Notes: generated by a model from the letters alone, not told the origin. 64,000 bases of DNA from Prorocentrum cordatum (GCA_963575745.1 CAUYUJ010020148.1:576367-640366); one strand, 5' to 3'; counted from the stretch's first letter, positions 32,836 to 42,618 are shown. Made by a program: numbers and translations.

Positions 32836-33700
32836 AATTATCCTCGTCTGAGTTTGTCTTCATCCTGCCTTCGTCTATCGGCGGCGAGCCCAGCGGGGAA
32901 GTATGAAGGGGTGGGGCCTTCTCGGAAGGCTCGGAAGTCCCCCAGCCTTCGAGGGGTTTTCGGAGCCTTCCCCGAAGGCACAAAAGAACCTGTCCGAAGG
33001 CCGGAGGCCCTCTGAGAAGCCGCGCCGCTTTCTGAGAAGGCCTTCTCCTTCTCATCTCCCCCCCTCGCTCGCCGCCGAGTCGAGGGACAAGACCCCGGGC
33101 CCCGGGAAGGGGTCCAGACCTCTGAGAGGCAAGGTTGCTGAAGCAACACGACGTCGGGGGTCTGTGTTGCTCCTCGTCTTTGCTCCGAGTTCCACGGTAC
33201 CTATGCGCCAGGGGGTGGGGAGTCACCCCTGGGGACAGAGGGGCTCCGACTTTCGAACGCCAATGGCCGCCTCCCCCGCCTCCCGCTGCGACGGCTGCGA
33301 TGTCGCCGCCGCCCTTCCCGCCCCAGATTGACCCCCTCATCCGAATGGGGCGAGACCGTTCGTGGGCAAGAGAGCACTCCCACCAGCCACCAATACGAAG
33401 TTCCAGATTGGAGGCCGCGTGCTTGCTTGAGTCATGTGTCTTTACCCATTTGCAGGGCTGCACCCGTACCTGCGATCACGCCTCTGTTTTGCTGGCCCGC
33501 AAAGCCCGCCCTCGCCGTCATAGTCGGGAGTTGCACGTGAGAAGTTGTCAGGCTGAGGCCCCTGTGAACAAGTAGGTGGCGCGCAAGAGCCGAAAGAGCG
33601 TCCCTTTGGACAGTAAGCGGGAAAGGCGCAGCCCAGAGGAGCGCAGTGAGACGCTGAGGGTGCGCCGTGCTGGACGGGCAGACACTGGGGCGTGAGCACG
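32836..33700. other. Upstream region of the ULK4-like gene; no promoter recognised
   Basis: It contains a GAAGGC-rich patch (32900-33050) and a family C end fragment (GACGTCGGGGGTCTG at 33150, preceded by a GTTGC/GCAAC hairpin). No relict spliced leader or promoter motif is seen before 33701. Confidence 0.4.
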
Positions 33701-33883
33701 ATGAACAACTACCACCTGTACGAGGAGATCGGCCACGGGAAGTTCTCTGTCGTGTACAAAGGCCGCAAGAGGCATACCATCCGCTACCTCGCGGTCAAGA
33801 GCGTGGAGAAAGGCCGACGAGACAAAGTAGTGAACGAGGTGAGCGTCCTGTCCCGGCTCAACCACCCGAACGTCGTCGGACTG
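33701..33883 (+). CDS. ULK4/RUNKEL-like pseudokinase, exon 1
   Basis: 61 codons from the first ATG: MNNYHLYEEIGHGKFSVVYK..., with the glycine loop, VVYKGRK and the AVKSVEK lysine, ending LNHPNVVGL. This pattern is characteristic of ULK4 (animals) and RUNKEL (plants), kinase-like proteins linked to cilia or microtubules. With exons 2-4 it rebuilds a full kinase domain with correct length and phase. The donor reads CTG|GCCAGC, a GC donor, in phase 0; the frame downstream of it stops matching the family. The protein is probably cytoskeletal or ciliary, but that is inference from the family. Confidence 0.82.
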
Positions 33884-35630
33884 GCCAGCTCGGGGGCGTC
33901 CAAGAGGGGGGGGACTACAGCAGGCACGTCAAATGAGGAACTGGCCTACCATTGGAGGCCTGGAAATGGGCACCAACACCAACCTAGGAGGTTGCCTCCA
34001 CAGGGAGAAGGTGGTAACATGTCGGTCGCCTTGGAAGCCATAAGATTACCACCATCACCGAGGTCGGGATCTTCTTCCCTCGGTGGAGGCACACCGCCGA
34101 TATTGGTGTTTTTGTCAACCTCTAGATATTGGTCTTGGTCTTGGTTTTGGTGTCAACCGATATTGGTGTTGGTGGGGCGCTTGTTGGTATACCAGCAGGT
34201 GCCCCACGCAAGTTTCTTATCCCCCAGTGGTCCTGGGGGCTCACAGAAGCCATTAGGCACCTCAGGAAGCTCACATCTTGACGAGCATCAGGGCCTCTTG
34301 GGCCTCTCGGTTCCCTCTTGGGCCGTTTGGGGGGCCTCTCAGGCCGCATTGGGCCCTTTAGCGTCATCTGGAGTCCTTGGCCGTCTTGTGGAGAGCTTGG
34401 AGGCCTCTTAGGCTGTCCTGGAGTCTCGAAAGCCAAAAAAGGCGAAAGCCCCGAAACCAATCACAAACAGAAATGAATGAGTTGCGCGTCTGGGGCCCTC
34501 GTGGAAGGCCTCTTGGAGCCCTCTTGGGGAGTCTTGGGGGCGTCTTGGGCCGTCTGGAGGCCATCGTGGGCGTCTTGGAGCGATCTCGGGTGACTCAGGG
34601 CGCTCTTGTACAGTCTTTGTGGCCTCTTAGGGCCCTCTCGGCCCATTTGGGGGCCCTTTTGGTTCCCCAGCAAAAACGCGCGGGAACGTTCGGGGAGCCT
34701 CAGAAAATACAGTAATTTGGGGTAGGACGGAGAATTTCAAGGACACTCCAACTCGTGCCGTAGGGGACGGTGGCGGGTATTCGAGGATCGAGGATCGAGA
34801 ACGCTTCTGGGCGACATTGGAGTGTTTGGGAGTGTTCTGGAAAGTTGCAGGGGATCCTGAGGTCATCTCCCCCCTCCTCCCTCGCCCCCTTCTGCTCGTG
34901 CACTTGTTTGGGATCCTGAGCGTGCTATAGTGCGAATCGTTTTTCCCCAGTAGCGTTTCGCTAGAGGGTTCTGATCGCGTTAGAGAAGGACCCAGACATG
35001 TCCCACTGTGGGGACTTGGAGCCCGTGCCAGCCCTGCGCTGGCAGCTGGTTCGCCTAAGACTTCCTCAAACTTTAGGAAGGAATCGCGCTCTCTCCCAAT
35101 GTCGGCTACATTTTGAGTCTGGACGGCCACGAACTCTTGCAACAGGTGCACTACGGTGCACCTGGCCGTGCTTCCACCCTTGTCCTCTATTGCCAGCCTC
35201 CTGCTCCTCGACGGCGCGCTTCCTCACCTTGCTTAGTTGGAGCATGTTTTGTTCAATCAATGGTCTCCAGAGCTCTGGACCGCTACATTCGGATCGGTTT
35301 TTCCGTCCCAGATCGCTCTTTGACGGTCCCAGGGCTGGGCGAGGGCCCCCGGATGCCGAAAACAGCGGAAACGGCAAATATTGACGGGGTAGGTCTCGCC
35401 CACGCGCCAGTGGGCGCACGTCTTGCTGACCTGACTCGTGAGGTCCTCAGCTGCACTGGTACGCACGTGCTGAACCGCAACACGTACCGTGTTAACTCGT
35501 CTCGCGCGCGTGTGTTGGCCCACGTTGTGGCGAACGCATCGCGCTCAGCCCACGTGTTCAACTTGCGAAGTTGAGCTCCGTGTCAGCACGCTACGGGCTG
35601 CGCGCCGCGTGTCGGGGCCGCTGAGCTGAG
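33884..35630 (+). other. ULK4-like intron 1 (GC-AG)
   Basis: Donor G|GCCAGCTC, acceptor CTGAG|GTCAGCTC; the word CAGCTC stands at both ends. It contains an inverted family A copy (34270-34700) and a degraded family C fragment (about 35225-35385). Confidence 0.7.
34270..34700 (-). repeat. Family A, inverted copy in an intron
   Basis: GGCCTCTTGG words with the rc island AAAAAGGCGAAAGCCCCGAA at about 34435. This is the opposite orientation to the copies in 1-9 kb. Confidence 0.65.
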
Positions 35631-35840
35631 GTCAGCTCCCACGAGACCCGCAACCACCTGTGGGTCATCTCGGACTTCTGCGCAGGCGGGGACCTCCTGC
35701 ACCTGCTGAAGCAGGACGGCCGCCTGCCCGAGGCCCAGGTGCGCCCCTTCGCCCACGACCTGGCGGCGGGGCTTCTCCACGTGCAGGCGAGGGGCGTGGT
35801 GTACTGCGACATGAAGCCCGCCAACGTGCTCATCAGCGAG
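35631..35840 (+). CDS. ULK4/RUNKEL-like pseudokinase, exon 2
   Basis: 70 codons: HETRNHLWVISDFCAGGDL, KQDGRLPEAQV, then the catalytic-loop equivalent VVYCDMKPANVLISE. The loop Asp, Lys and Asn are kept although HRD reads YCD. Joining to exon 1 at the proposed sites gives the same spacing between NHPNV and HET as in the plant and animal family (from memory). The donor reads GCGAG|GATTCG, a GA donor. Confidence 0.85.
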
Positions 35841-36695
35841 GATTCGACGAAGAAGAAGAAGAGGAATAAGAAGAAAAAGGAAACTAATCATACCAAAAGT
35901 ACGAATCGGCATACACAGAATTACCCCCAGCAGTGCACCCTGATGGCAGCAAAGGTGAAGAGGCGGGCCGAGGAGAAGGAGAAGCACGGCTGGGAATCCT
36001 TGAAAATGAAAAGATGTAGCTAGGGCAGGGGTGAGAACTCTGCAAATGTAGCTGGCATTGAGGCGAGAGTACGAATCCTGCATGAAGTGTGAGGAAGTCT
36101 CTGGTGAAACGGCTGCTACAACGGCTCCCCGTCCCCCCTGTGGGATTATGATGTTGTCTCTGCTTTCCGTTATCAGAACCCTCTAGCGAAAGGTTGTTAG
36201 GGGAAAAACAGATGTCGTCACCCGGCAGGTAATGAGCTTCATTGCAAACAGGGCTCAGCCAGAGCGCTGGATGCTGCAGGATACTGAAAAGCCAGATTTA
36301 ATTGGGTTGGATTTAAAGGCCGCTCGCGGCCCTGGAGGTGGCTTTACATATGGGCCGAGCTGGGTTTGGGAAGCCCCTCAAACAATTGCATCGCAGTTCT
36401 TCCAACTTGGCTGAGCCGGATTTGCGCTGAGCCAGGTTAATTCACACCCGTTTCGGATGCGCGGATTTTTGGATCCGTGCTGTACCCCCCTTGGCGGCGC
36501 CTCCAGCAACCGTTCAGGAAGTCCGCGCGGAGCTCCACCAAAGCTTGTGTGTATGCTGTGGTCTCTTCCCCTGAGATCCGAGAGTGCAGAAATCACGACC
36601 AGAACCCCAGACCCCATCTTTCGACGCCACTTTTCGAGCCGGATCGATCTGTGAGGGTCCCCGGGCCCGAAGCAGGGCGAAATCGCTTGGTGTGG

Positions 36696-38358
36696 AATTA
36701 TCCCGGCAAAGCAACCTAACAGCGATGTGTAGGAGCATATTTGGAAGCATTCCCCTTAAGATTCAGATGAGAATCCAGTTGTAGAATTCTGCTGCTCTCG
36801 CAGTCGTAGTCGCATTCGCGATGACAGTCGCTGTGGCAACGGCAGTCGCAGTCACAGCCTCAGCCTCAGCCTGCCTCAGCCTCAGCCTCAGCCTGCCTCA
36901 GCCTCAGCCTGCCTCAGCCTCAGCCTCAGCCTGTTTCAGCCTCAGCATCAGTCTGCCTTCAGCCTCGGCCTCAGCCTCAGCCTGCCTCAGCCTCAGCCTG
37001 CATCAGCCTCAGCCTCAGCCTCAGCCTGCCTCAGCATCAGCCTGCCTCAGCCTCAGCCTCAGCCTGCCTCAGCCTCAGCCTCAGCCTGCTTCAGCCTCAG
37101 CCTCTGCCTCAGCCTCAGCCAGCCTGCCTCAGCCTCCTGCCTCAGCCTCAGCCTCAGCCTCAGCCTGCCTCAGCCTCAGCCTGCCTCAGCCTCAGCCTCA
37201 GCCTGCCTCAGCCTCAGCCTCAGCCTGCCTCAGCCTCAGCCTGCAGCCTCTGCCTTCAGCCTCGGCCTCAGCCTCAGCCTGCCTCAGCCTCAGCCTGCAT
37301 CAGCCTCAGCCTCAGCCTCAGCCTCAGCCTCAGCCTCAGCCTCAGCCTGCCTGCCTTCAGCCTCAGCCTCAGTCAGCCTCAGCCTCAGCCTCAGCCTGCT
37401 CAGCCTCAGCCTCAGCCTGCCTCAGCATCAGCCTGCCTCAGCCTCAGCCTCAGCCTGCCTCAGCCTCAGCCTCAGCCTCAAGCCTCAGCCTCAGCCTGCC
37501 TCAGCAGCCTCGCCTCAGCCTCAGCCTCAGCCTCAGCCTCAGCCTCAGCCTCAGCAGCCTCAGCCTGCATCAGCCTCAGCCTCAGCCTCAGCCTGCCTCA
37601 GCATCAGCCTGCCTCAGCCTCAGCCTCAGCCTGCCTCAGCCTCAGCCTCAGCCTGCTTCAGCCTCAGCCTCAGTCTGCCTTCAGCCTCGGCCTCAGCCTC
37701 AGCCTGCCCTCAGCCTCAGCCTCAGCCTGCCTCAGCATCAGCCTGCCTCAGCCTCAGCCTCAGCCTGCCTCAGCCTCAGCCTCAGCCTGCTTCAGCCTCA
37801 GCCTCAGTCTGCCTTCAGCCTCGCCTCAGCCTCAGCCTGCCTCAGCCTCAGCCTGCCTCAGCCTCAGCATCAGCCTGCCTCAGCATTCAAAATGTGGCGC
37901 GGGAATGGAGTTCTGGGAACTCGAAGAACACGAAGTGGCCTACAGTTCTAAATCATGCCCAGGAATGGAGTTCTGGGAACTCGAAGACCACGAAGTGGCC
38001 TACAGTTGGCTCCGGGCATTCTAAATCATGCCCAGGAATGGAGTTCTGGGAACTCGAAGACCACGAAGTGGCCTACAGTTGGCTCCAGGCATTCAACATC
38101 ATGCCCAGGAATGGAGTTCTGGGAACTCGAAGAAAACGAAGTGGCCTACATTTGGTTCCGGGCATTCAAAATCATGCCCAGGAATGGAGTTCTGGGAACT
38201 CGAAGACCACGAAGTGCGTTAGTGTTGGCTCAAACAAATCCCCGGTTTCCTGGGGGTTTCCCGGGGCACCCTGTCCAGATCTCGCCCAGACCCCCCTGGG
38301 GAGTCATGATGCTCTCTTTTGACCCTATTAGAAACCTATCAATCTTCGCTGTTAGGTA
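36696..38358 (+). mobile_element. Composite (CAGCCT)n + 73-bp repeat element, copy 2
   Basis: Same order as copy 1: AATTATCCCGGCAAAGCAAC at 36696, unique 5' part, an expanded CAGCCT-rich tract of about 1 kb (36855-37885), about five units of 63-73 bp (starts near 37888, 37951, 38024, 38097, 38170), then AGAAACCTATCAATCTTCGC near 38329. It lies inside ULK4-like intron 2. Confidence 0.8.
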
Positions 38359-38431
38359 AAAATCGGAACGCCCGGATCTCAGGGTCTCTTCTTCGCGCGC
38401 TCGGCCTCTCCAACTTCGGCTCTTCTTCGAA

Positions 38432-38813
38432 CCCAGACCCCCGACGTCATGTTGCTTTATGGCGTTGACCTGCAGATGTCTCGACCAATTCTCTGGGACC
38501 GAAATTTCATTCTGACTCGTTGTTTGAACGTTCCCGGGGCCCGTTACGGGCCCCCAGGGGCCGAAAATAGCGAAAATCGATTACACGTAAAGAGTGACCC
38601 TTCGCCAGAGTGACCTTTGGTGCGAGGTCCGTTGGGGCTCTCTGAGGTCGCTGAAAGAAATGCGGTAGCAGCGGCTTGGGCGCTTGGTTTGGGCTCCCCG
38701 CCCGCCCCCCTAAGCCGCGCACCAAAGATCACTCTTGCCCAGGATCGCTTTCTTGTGCGCAGTCGAGCAGAACCGCCCGCCGCGATTTTTGTCACGCATC
38801 GAGGGGGTCTGGG
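38432..38813 (+). mobile_element. Family C short TIR element (C4), interrupted by family D
   Basis: It starts CCCAGACCCCCGACGTCATG and ends ATCGAGGGGGTCTGGG. The family C interior runs to GCCGAAAATAGCG (about 38572) and resumes at CGCGATTTTTGTCACGCATC (about 38781). The 127-bp family D element lies between. Confidence 0.75.
38608..38734. mobile_element. Family D short TIR element, copy 1 (nested)
   Basis: Ends GAGTGACCTTTGGTGCG and CGCACCAAAGATCACTC, an inverted match over 17 bp with one mismatch. Copy 2 is at 47663-47776. Both copies share further outer text (AGAGTGACCCTT left, TTxTxCCCAGG right). Confidence 0.8.
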
Positions 38814-38833
38814 TTGTGGTCGCTTCTGCGAAG

Positions 38834-38998
38834 GACGGCGCGCTCCGGCTCTCCAACTTTGGCCACGCGCAGCCCCTGGATGACCTGGCCCGCCTGCTGC
38901 GGGAGGGCGCGGCACTCCCGCGACGGGGCACGCCGCACTACATGGCGCCCGAGCTGTTCCACGAGCGGGGGGTGCACTCGTTCGCCTCCGACCTGTGG
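38834..38998 (+). CDS. ULK4/RUNKEL-like pseudokinase, exon 3
   Basis: 55 codons: DGALRLSNFGHAQPL..., RRGTPHYMAPELF, GVHSFASDLW. The metal-binding motif DFG reads NFG; loss of this Asp is also a hallmark I recall for animal ULK4 and argues against ordinary phosphotransfer. The activation segment and APE are intact. The acceptor GCGAAG|GAC and donor TGG|GCCCTC (GC) give a phase-0 exon at both ends. The frame after the donor runs into a Leu/CTC microsatellite, confirming the exon end. Confidence 0.85.
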
Positions 38999-40397
38999 GC
39001 CCTCCTCGGAGAGGAAAACGTCCTCTTCCTCCTCCTCCTCCTCCTCCTCCTCCTCCTCCTCCTCCATCCTTCTTCCATGAACATAACTCTTCCCTGTCGC
39101 ACCCCGAGGCTTGTCGAAAGGGCGGGCCGGGCGTTTCGCCTGAGACTTCCTCACCGCTGATCAGCCTGTAGCTTAAGAGTTGCAGCAGTTTCATGGATGG
39201 AGCGCCGGCCGTTTTCAAAATGCTTTTCTCGCCTTAGCGCCGCGCGCATTCGTTCTCAAAGGTTGCAAGTGGTGGAGGGCGGTCCGTTTTCAAGAATGTG
39301 GTTCACATTTCAGTTCCGCGCACTTTCGTTTCAAAAGTTTGCAAGACTTCACGGATGGATGGCGGTTCCTTTTCAAAGTGTGGCCCTCGCGTTCGAGCCA
39401 CCGATATTCGTTTTGAAAGTTCGCAGAAGTTTCACGGATGGAGGGCTGTCCGTTTCTAAAATGTGGTTCTCGTCTCAGCGCCGCCCACATTCAGTTTAAG
39501 AGTTCGCAACTGTTTAAAGGACTCTCGTGGCTGACGTCGCAGAGGTGGTGCTTCGGTACGATGTCGGAATGTCAGGGCGCAATCGTCAGTTTGAGCCGAT
39601 GTGTTGAAGTTCGGCATGGTGTTCCGGAAAGGTTCAGGATCGTCAAGACAAGACGCAACAGTAACGGTGATTCACGGCGTTGAAGACCCATGAATGGTTC
39701 TCTAGCGCAGTTCCGGATTTTCAAACGGTTGTCTTCCAACGGGGCGCATCCCTCAGTGAAAGTGAATCCTTGTAGGGGCCTGTGAAGAGGGAATTTGGAG
39801 GGAGGGTTTATTGCAATATCTTTTTTGAGTCTTGGGTTTGCACTGGTCCTCCTCCCTCTCCGCCTCCTCCCCCCTCCTCCCTCCCCCCTCCTCCCTCCCT
39901 CCCTCCTCCTCCCCCTTCCCCCTCCTCCCTCCACCTCGGACCTGCAACCCTCCCGGAGAAGAAAAAACGTGTAAGCTGTCTGGGGGTCTGAGGTGGCCAG
40001 GCACTGGTTGGAGGCGAGGTTCGACGTCCTGGGCTCGATCAGGTTTTCTCCCTTTGCTGCCTCCTGGGGGCGTTTTCGGGCACCAGGGCCGACAAAAACA
40101 GACCCGGGGTGAAAAACTTCACCAGATGGACCCCGGGGAGGGGTCTGGTTGAACAGATTTGGCCTCATCCCCCCTCCTGGTCGAGTGTCTGGGGTCCCAG
40201 CTCGTTCAGGCCCACCGGCCGCCTCCAAGAAAAGCGGCATAAGCGCAAACTGTCGGAGCTCCGCAGTGATTTCTTGAGTCAGCACGGCGCCGCCACCGGC
40301 GCGCTCCGAGCGCCAGAGGGGGCCCAGAGCCGATCCAAGACATCCGCGCGGACCTCCGACGGTTTCTGCTCGTGCAGCTACTCCTGGATCTTGGAAG
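38999..40397 (+). other. ULK4-like intron 3 (GC-AG), 1399 bp
   Basis: Donor TGG|GCCCTC, acceptor GGAAG|GCCCTCGG; GCCCTC is repeated at both ends. It holds a CTC microsatellite (39025-39070), an 80-bp tandem repeat (39189-39512), a CCTCC tract (39845-39935) and family C-like debris (about 40080-40200). Confidence 0.75.
39189..39512 (+). repeat. About 80-bp tandem repeat, four diverged copies
   Basis: Each unit has a TTTCACGGATGGAGGGC-like start, GTCCGTTTTCAAAATGTGG, then a CATTCGTTTxAAAAGTTCG-like end. Starts are near 39189, 39270, 39349 and 39430. Confidence 0.75.
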
Positions 40398-40591
40398 GCC
40401 CTCGGCTGTGTCGTGCACGAGATGCTGACCGGCAGGCCGCCCTTCCACGCCACGTCGATCCCGGAGATACAGGACCTGATCCTGCACGCGCCGCTGCCCA
40501 TGGCCGCCGACGGCTCACCCGACCTCCAGGCCCTGCTGGCCTCGCTGCTGCAGAAGGCCCCGCTGGACCGGGCCTCCTGGCGGTCCCTGAG
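40398..40591 (+). CDS. ULK4/RUNKEL-like pseudokinase, exon 4
   Basis: 64 codons plus two bases: ALGCVVHEMLTGRPPFHATS, then SIPEIQDLILHAPLPM, then LLASLLQKAPLDRASWRSL. This is the C-lobe of the kinase fold following exon 3's DLW. The donor CTGAG|GCCGGG (GC) leaves phase 2. Without it the frame stops after six more residues, lacking the expected HPxW end of the domain, which exon 5 supplies. Confidence 0.85.
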
Positions 40592-40961
40592 GCCGGGGGC
40601 TCCCTAACGTGCCCCCATGGCCCACGGTGTCCCCGGCTTTTCGCGCCGCTTCTGAGCCCATGCGGGCCCAGACGTGCGGTGCTCGTGTTTTTTTTCAATG
40701 CGGGCCCCCTGGAAGTTCCGGCCCCGTAGGTTCTTGCCGGTCCCAGGGCCCGGCGAGGGACCCCATGAGGGCCAAAACCGTCAAAACGACGCGAACAGAT
40801 CTGGCGATGGGACCCTCTGGGCCTCGCGAGGGGTGCTCTGGAGGCCGCGGGGGCCTCCTTGGAAATCCTGAGGAGGAGGAGGAGGAGGAGGAGGAGGAGG
40901 AGGAGGAGGAGGAGGTGGGGGCGCCTTGGGCCAGGGACGCGTCATGGCAGCAACCTGCGAG
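40592..40961 (+). other. ULK4-like intron 4 (GC-AG), 370 bp, with family C remnant
   Basis: Donor CTGAG|GCCGGG, acceptor TGCGAG|GGCGCA. It contains a family C fragment beginning CCCAGACGTG (40667) with GGCCCGGCGAGGGACC, and a GAG microsatellite (40871-40915). Confidence 0.7.
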
Positions 40962-41090
40962 GGCGCACCCGCTGTGGGAGGGCCGCCCCCCGGGCGACGA
41001 CGCGGACGCCGCTGGCCTGCCAGAGCAGCCGCAGCTGCCACATCTTCGGATGCCGGCTGCGCATAAGAGCGACTCTGAGGAGGAAGAGAT
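40962..41090 (+). CDS. ULK4/RUNKEL-like pseudokinase, exon 5
   Basis: With the two bases of exon 4 it reads R-AHPLWEGRPPGDDADAAG, then LPEQPQLPHLRMPAAHKSD and an acidic SEEEE stretch. AHPLW ends the kinase domain exactly where expected, and the LPEQP segment resembles the LPPQP linker after ULK4-type domains. The exon end is not fixed: a family B repeat begins near 41095, so the donor lies shortly before it. A degraded copy of the exon's first half is found at 42331-42390. Confidence 0.75.
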
Positions 41091-41094
41091 AGCG

Positions 41095-41240
41095 ACCTTG
41101 AGATCTCGTCGTCGCAATTGTTTCACGCCCAGCGTTTTCGCCAAGCCTCGGGTCCCGGGACCCTGACGGATCGATTTGGTTCGAAAACTGGCGCCGAAGG
41201 ATGGGGCCCAGGGTTATGATCGTGATTTTTGCGATGTTGA
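41095..41240 (-). repeat. Family B repeat, reverse copy
   Basis: It runs from TTGAGATCTCG, through GGGACCCTGACGGATCGATT, to GATGGGGCCCAGGGTTATGA. The same text is found inverted at 36575-36680, 46300-46370 and 46820-46960, and in this orientation at 48035-48150. Confidence 0.65.
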
Positions 41241-41816
41241 ATTTTTCCGGAGGGGGAATAGAGGACGCCGCTGCTCGTCCTGGAGAGAGCCCTCGTCGCC
41301 ACTGGATCCTCCTCGAGCTTCTAGCCAGGATGCACCCCATGAGAGGTCTTGGGGGCAGTGGTATTGGCATTTGGTTGTTCCCCTAGTCCCTGGTGATCCG
41401 AGGCAGGAGTGACCTCCGGTGCGTGGGGCTATCGGGGGGGTGTCGTGGGGTGGTGTCAGCCCAGGCACGCAGGTGTGGCCACTGGCCGCATCGCATGCAC
41501 ATCAGAGCGTGAATTGCCTGCCCCGCTTTCGCTTCCAGGCACAACCGAGCCATGCCACGCGCCTCCTCGTCAAGTGGCCTGACCAGTACAGGCTGCAATT
41601 TGGCATCGTTTGGTATCTCCTGGAAGCGAGGGTGGTCAAACGCGAGGTAGGTTTGTTTCCCCCCCCGTAGCACAGCAGTCGGCAAGCCGCACACAGGAGG
41701 TCGCTCTTGCCCACGGCCCCCAGACCTCCGACGTCTTCATTCCCTTAATAAAGGGCAGACCTCCGACGTCTTGATCCTGTCAGTAAGGGGTCCCCAGAGC
41801 AGGGCGACGAGATCTA

Positions 41817-42006
41817 TACCCAGACATGACGGCGTCGTGACAAAATCAGGACGCGAGGTTTTTCGCTATTTTCGGCCCCGGGGGGCCCTCGCCGGGCCTC
41901 GGGACCGTCAAAAAAACGAGCCAGGACGAAAAACCGGCCCTGGGGAAAGGGTCTGGACTTCCAGGGACGCCGTCCTGAAAAAATCAGGACGTCGCATGTC
42001 TGGGTA
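41817..42006 (-). mobile_element. Family C short TIR element (C2)
   Basis: The two ends are perfect mutual inverted repeats, TACCCAGACATG and CATGTCTGGGTA; they differ from the CCCAGACCCC of other copies. The hairpin CGTCCTGA / TCAGGACG at 41971-41991 also differs from other copies in both arms. It is 190 bp. TA at both edges could be a target duplication. Confidence 0.85.
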
Positions 42007-42049
42007 CATCTCCACCGCTGCTGGCCAGGCCCCTCCTGGGCCCGGGAGC

Positions 42050-42390
42050 GGCGTATGCTGCTCTGGAGGCCGCGGGGGGCTCCTTGGAGATCCCCGGGCC
42101 TCCTTGGGCCAGGGACGCGTCATGGCAGCACCTGGCGACCCAGACCCCCTCGAGCAATGAAAAAATCACGACGGGAGGTTTTTCACCGTTTTCGGCCTCT
42201 GGGGGCCCTTGCCGGGCCTCGGGATCGTCAAAAAACGACTCGGGATGAAAAACCGGTCCCGGGGAATAGGTCGAAACCTCTGGGGGCCGACGTCATGAAA
42301 AAATCATGACGTCGGGGGTCTGGGGACAGCGCACCCGAGGGCCGCCCCCTGGGGCGACGACTCGGACGCCTCTGGCCCGCCAGAGCACCA
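42050..42390 (+). repeat. Partial duplication of ULK4-like intron 4 / exon 5, with a family C insertion
   Basis: GCTCTGGAGGCCGCGGGGG, CTTGGGCCAGGGACGCGTCA and GAGGGCCGCCCCCTGGGGCG are found here and in the same order at 40830-41036. In this copy a family C element stands exactly where the original has its intron-exon border. The duplicated exon text lacks the HPLW codons and is probably not used. Confidence 0.75.
42139..42324 (-). mobile_element. Family C short TIR element (C3)
   Basis: Ends CCCAGACCCCC and GGGGGTCTGGG. The hairpin at 42287-42315 has a perfect 12-bp stem CCGACGTCATGA / TCATGACGTCGG around AAAAA. Comparison with 40950-40970 gives an approximate empty site; GAC on both sides is a possible 3-bp target duplication. 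186 bp. Confidence 0.85.
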
Positions 42391-42434
42391 GACTTTTTTT
42401 CGTGACCCGGGTGGGTCTGGATGGGGGTCGCTCC

Positions 42435-42618
42435 CCCAGAGATCCGATGTCGTGATTTGTTCAATACGGGGTCCCTGGAGGTCTCGACCCATTCCCCAGG
42501 ATCGGCTTTTCATCCTGAGTCCTTTCTTGACAGTCCCGAGGCCCGGCGAGGGCCCTTATAGAAACCGAAAAATGTAAGAAACCTCCGTCCTGATTTCTTC
42601 ATGCGTTGGATCTCTGGG
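42435..42618 (+). mobile_element. Family C short TIR element (C6), variant ends
   Basis: Ends CCCAGAGATCC and GGATCTCTGGG, matching each other but differing from C0-C4. The interior is typical (GAGTCCTTTCTTGACAGTCC, GGCCCGGCGAGGGCC). Confidence 0.8.

Larger units (their letters stand above)
35841..38833 (+). other. ULK4-like intron 2 (GA-AG), 2993 bp
   Basis: Donor GAG|GATTCG, acceptor CGAAG|GACGGC. The interior holds unrecognised sequence (35860-36690), the second CAGCCT/73-bp composite element, and a family C element with a family D element inserted in it, ending about 20 bp before exon 3. Confidence 0.7.

Noticed and set aside
36821-37951. 376-codon Ala/Ser/Gln-rich frame
   Set aside because: Pure product of the CAGCCT tract; it lies in an intron of the ULK4-like gene.
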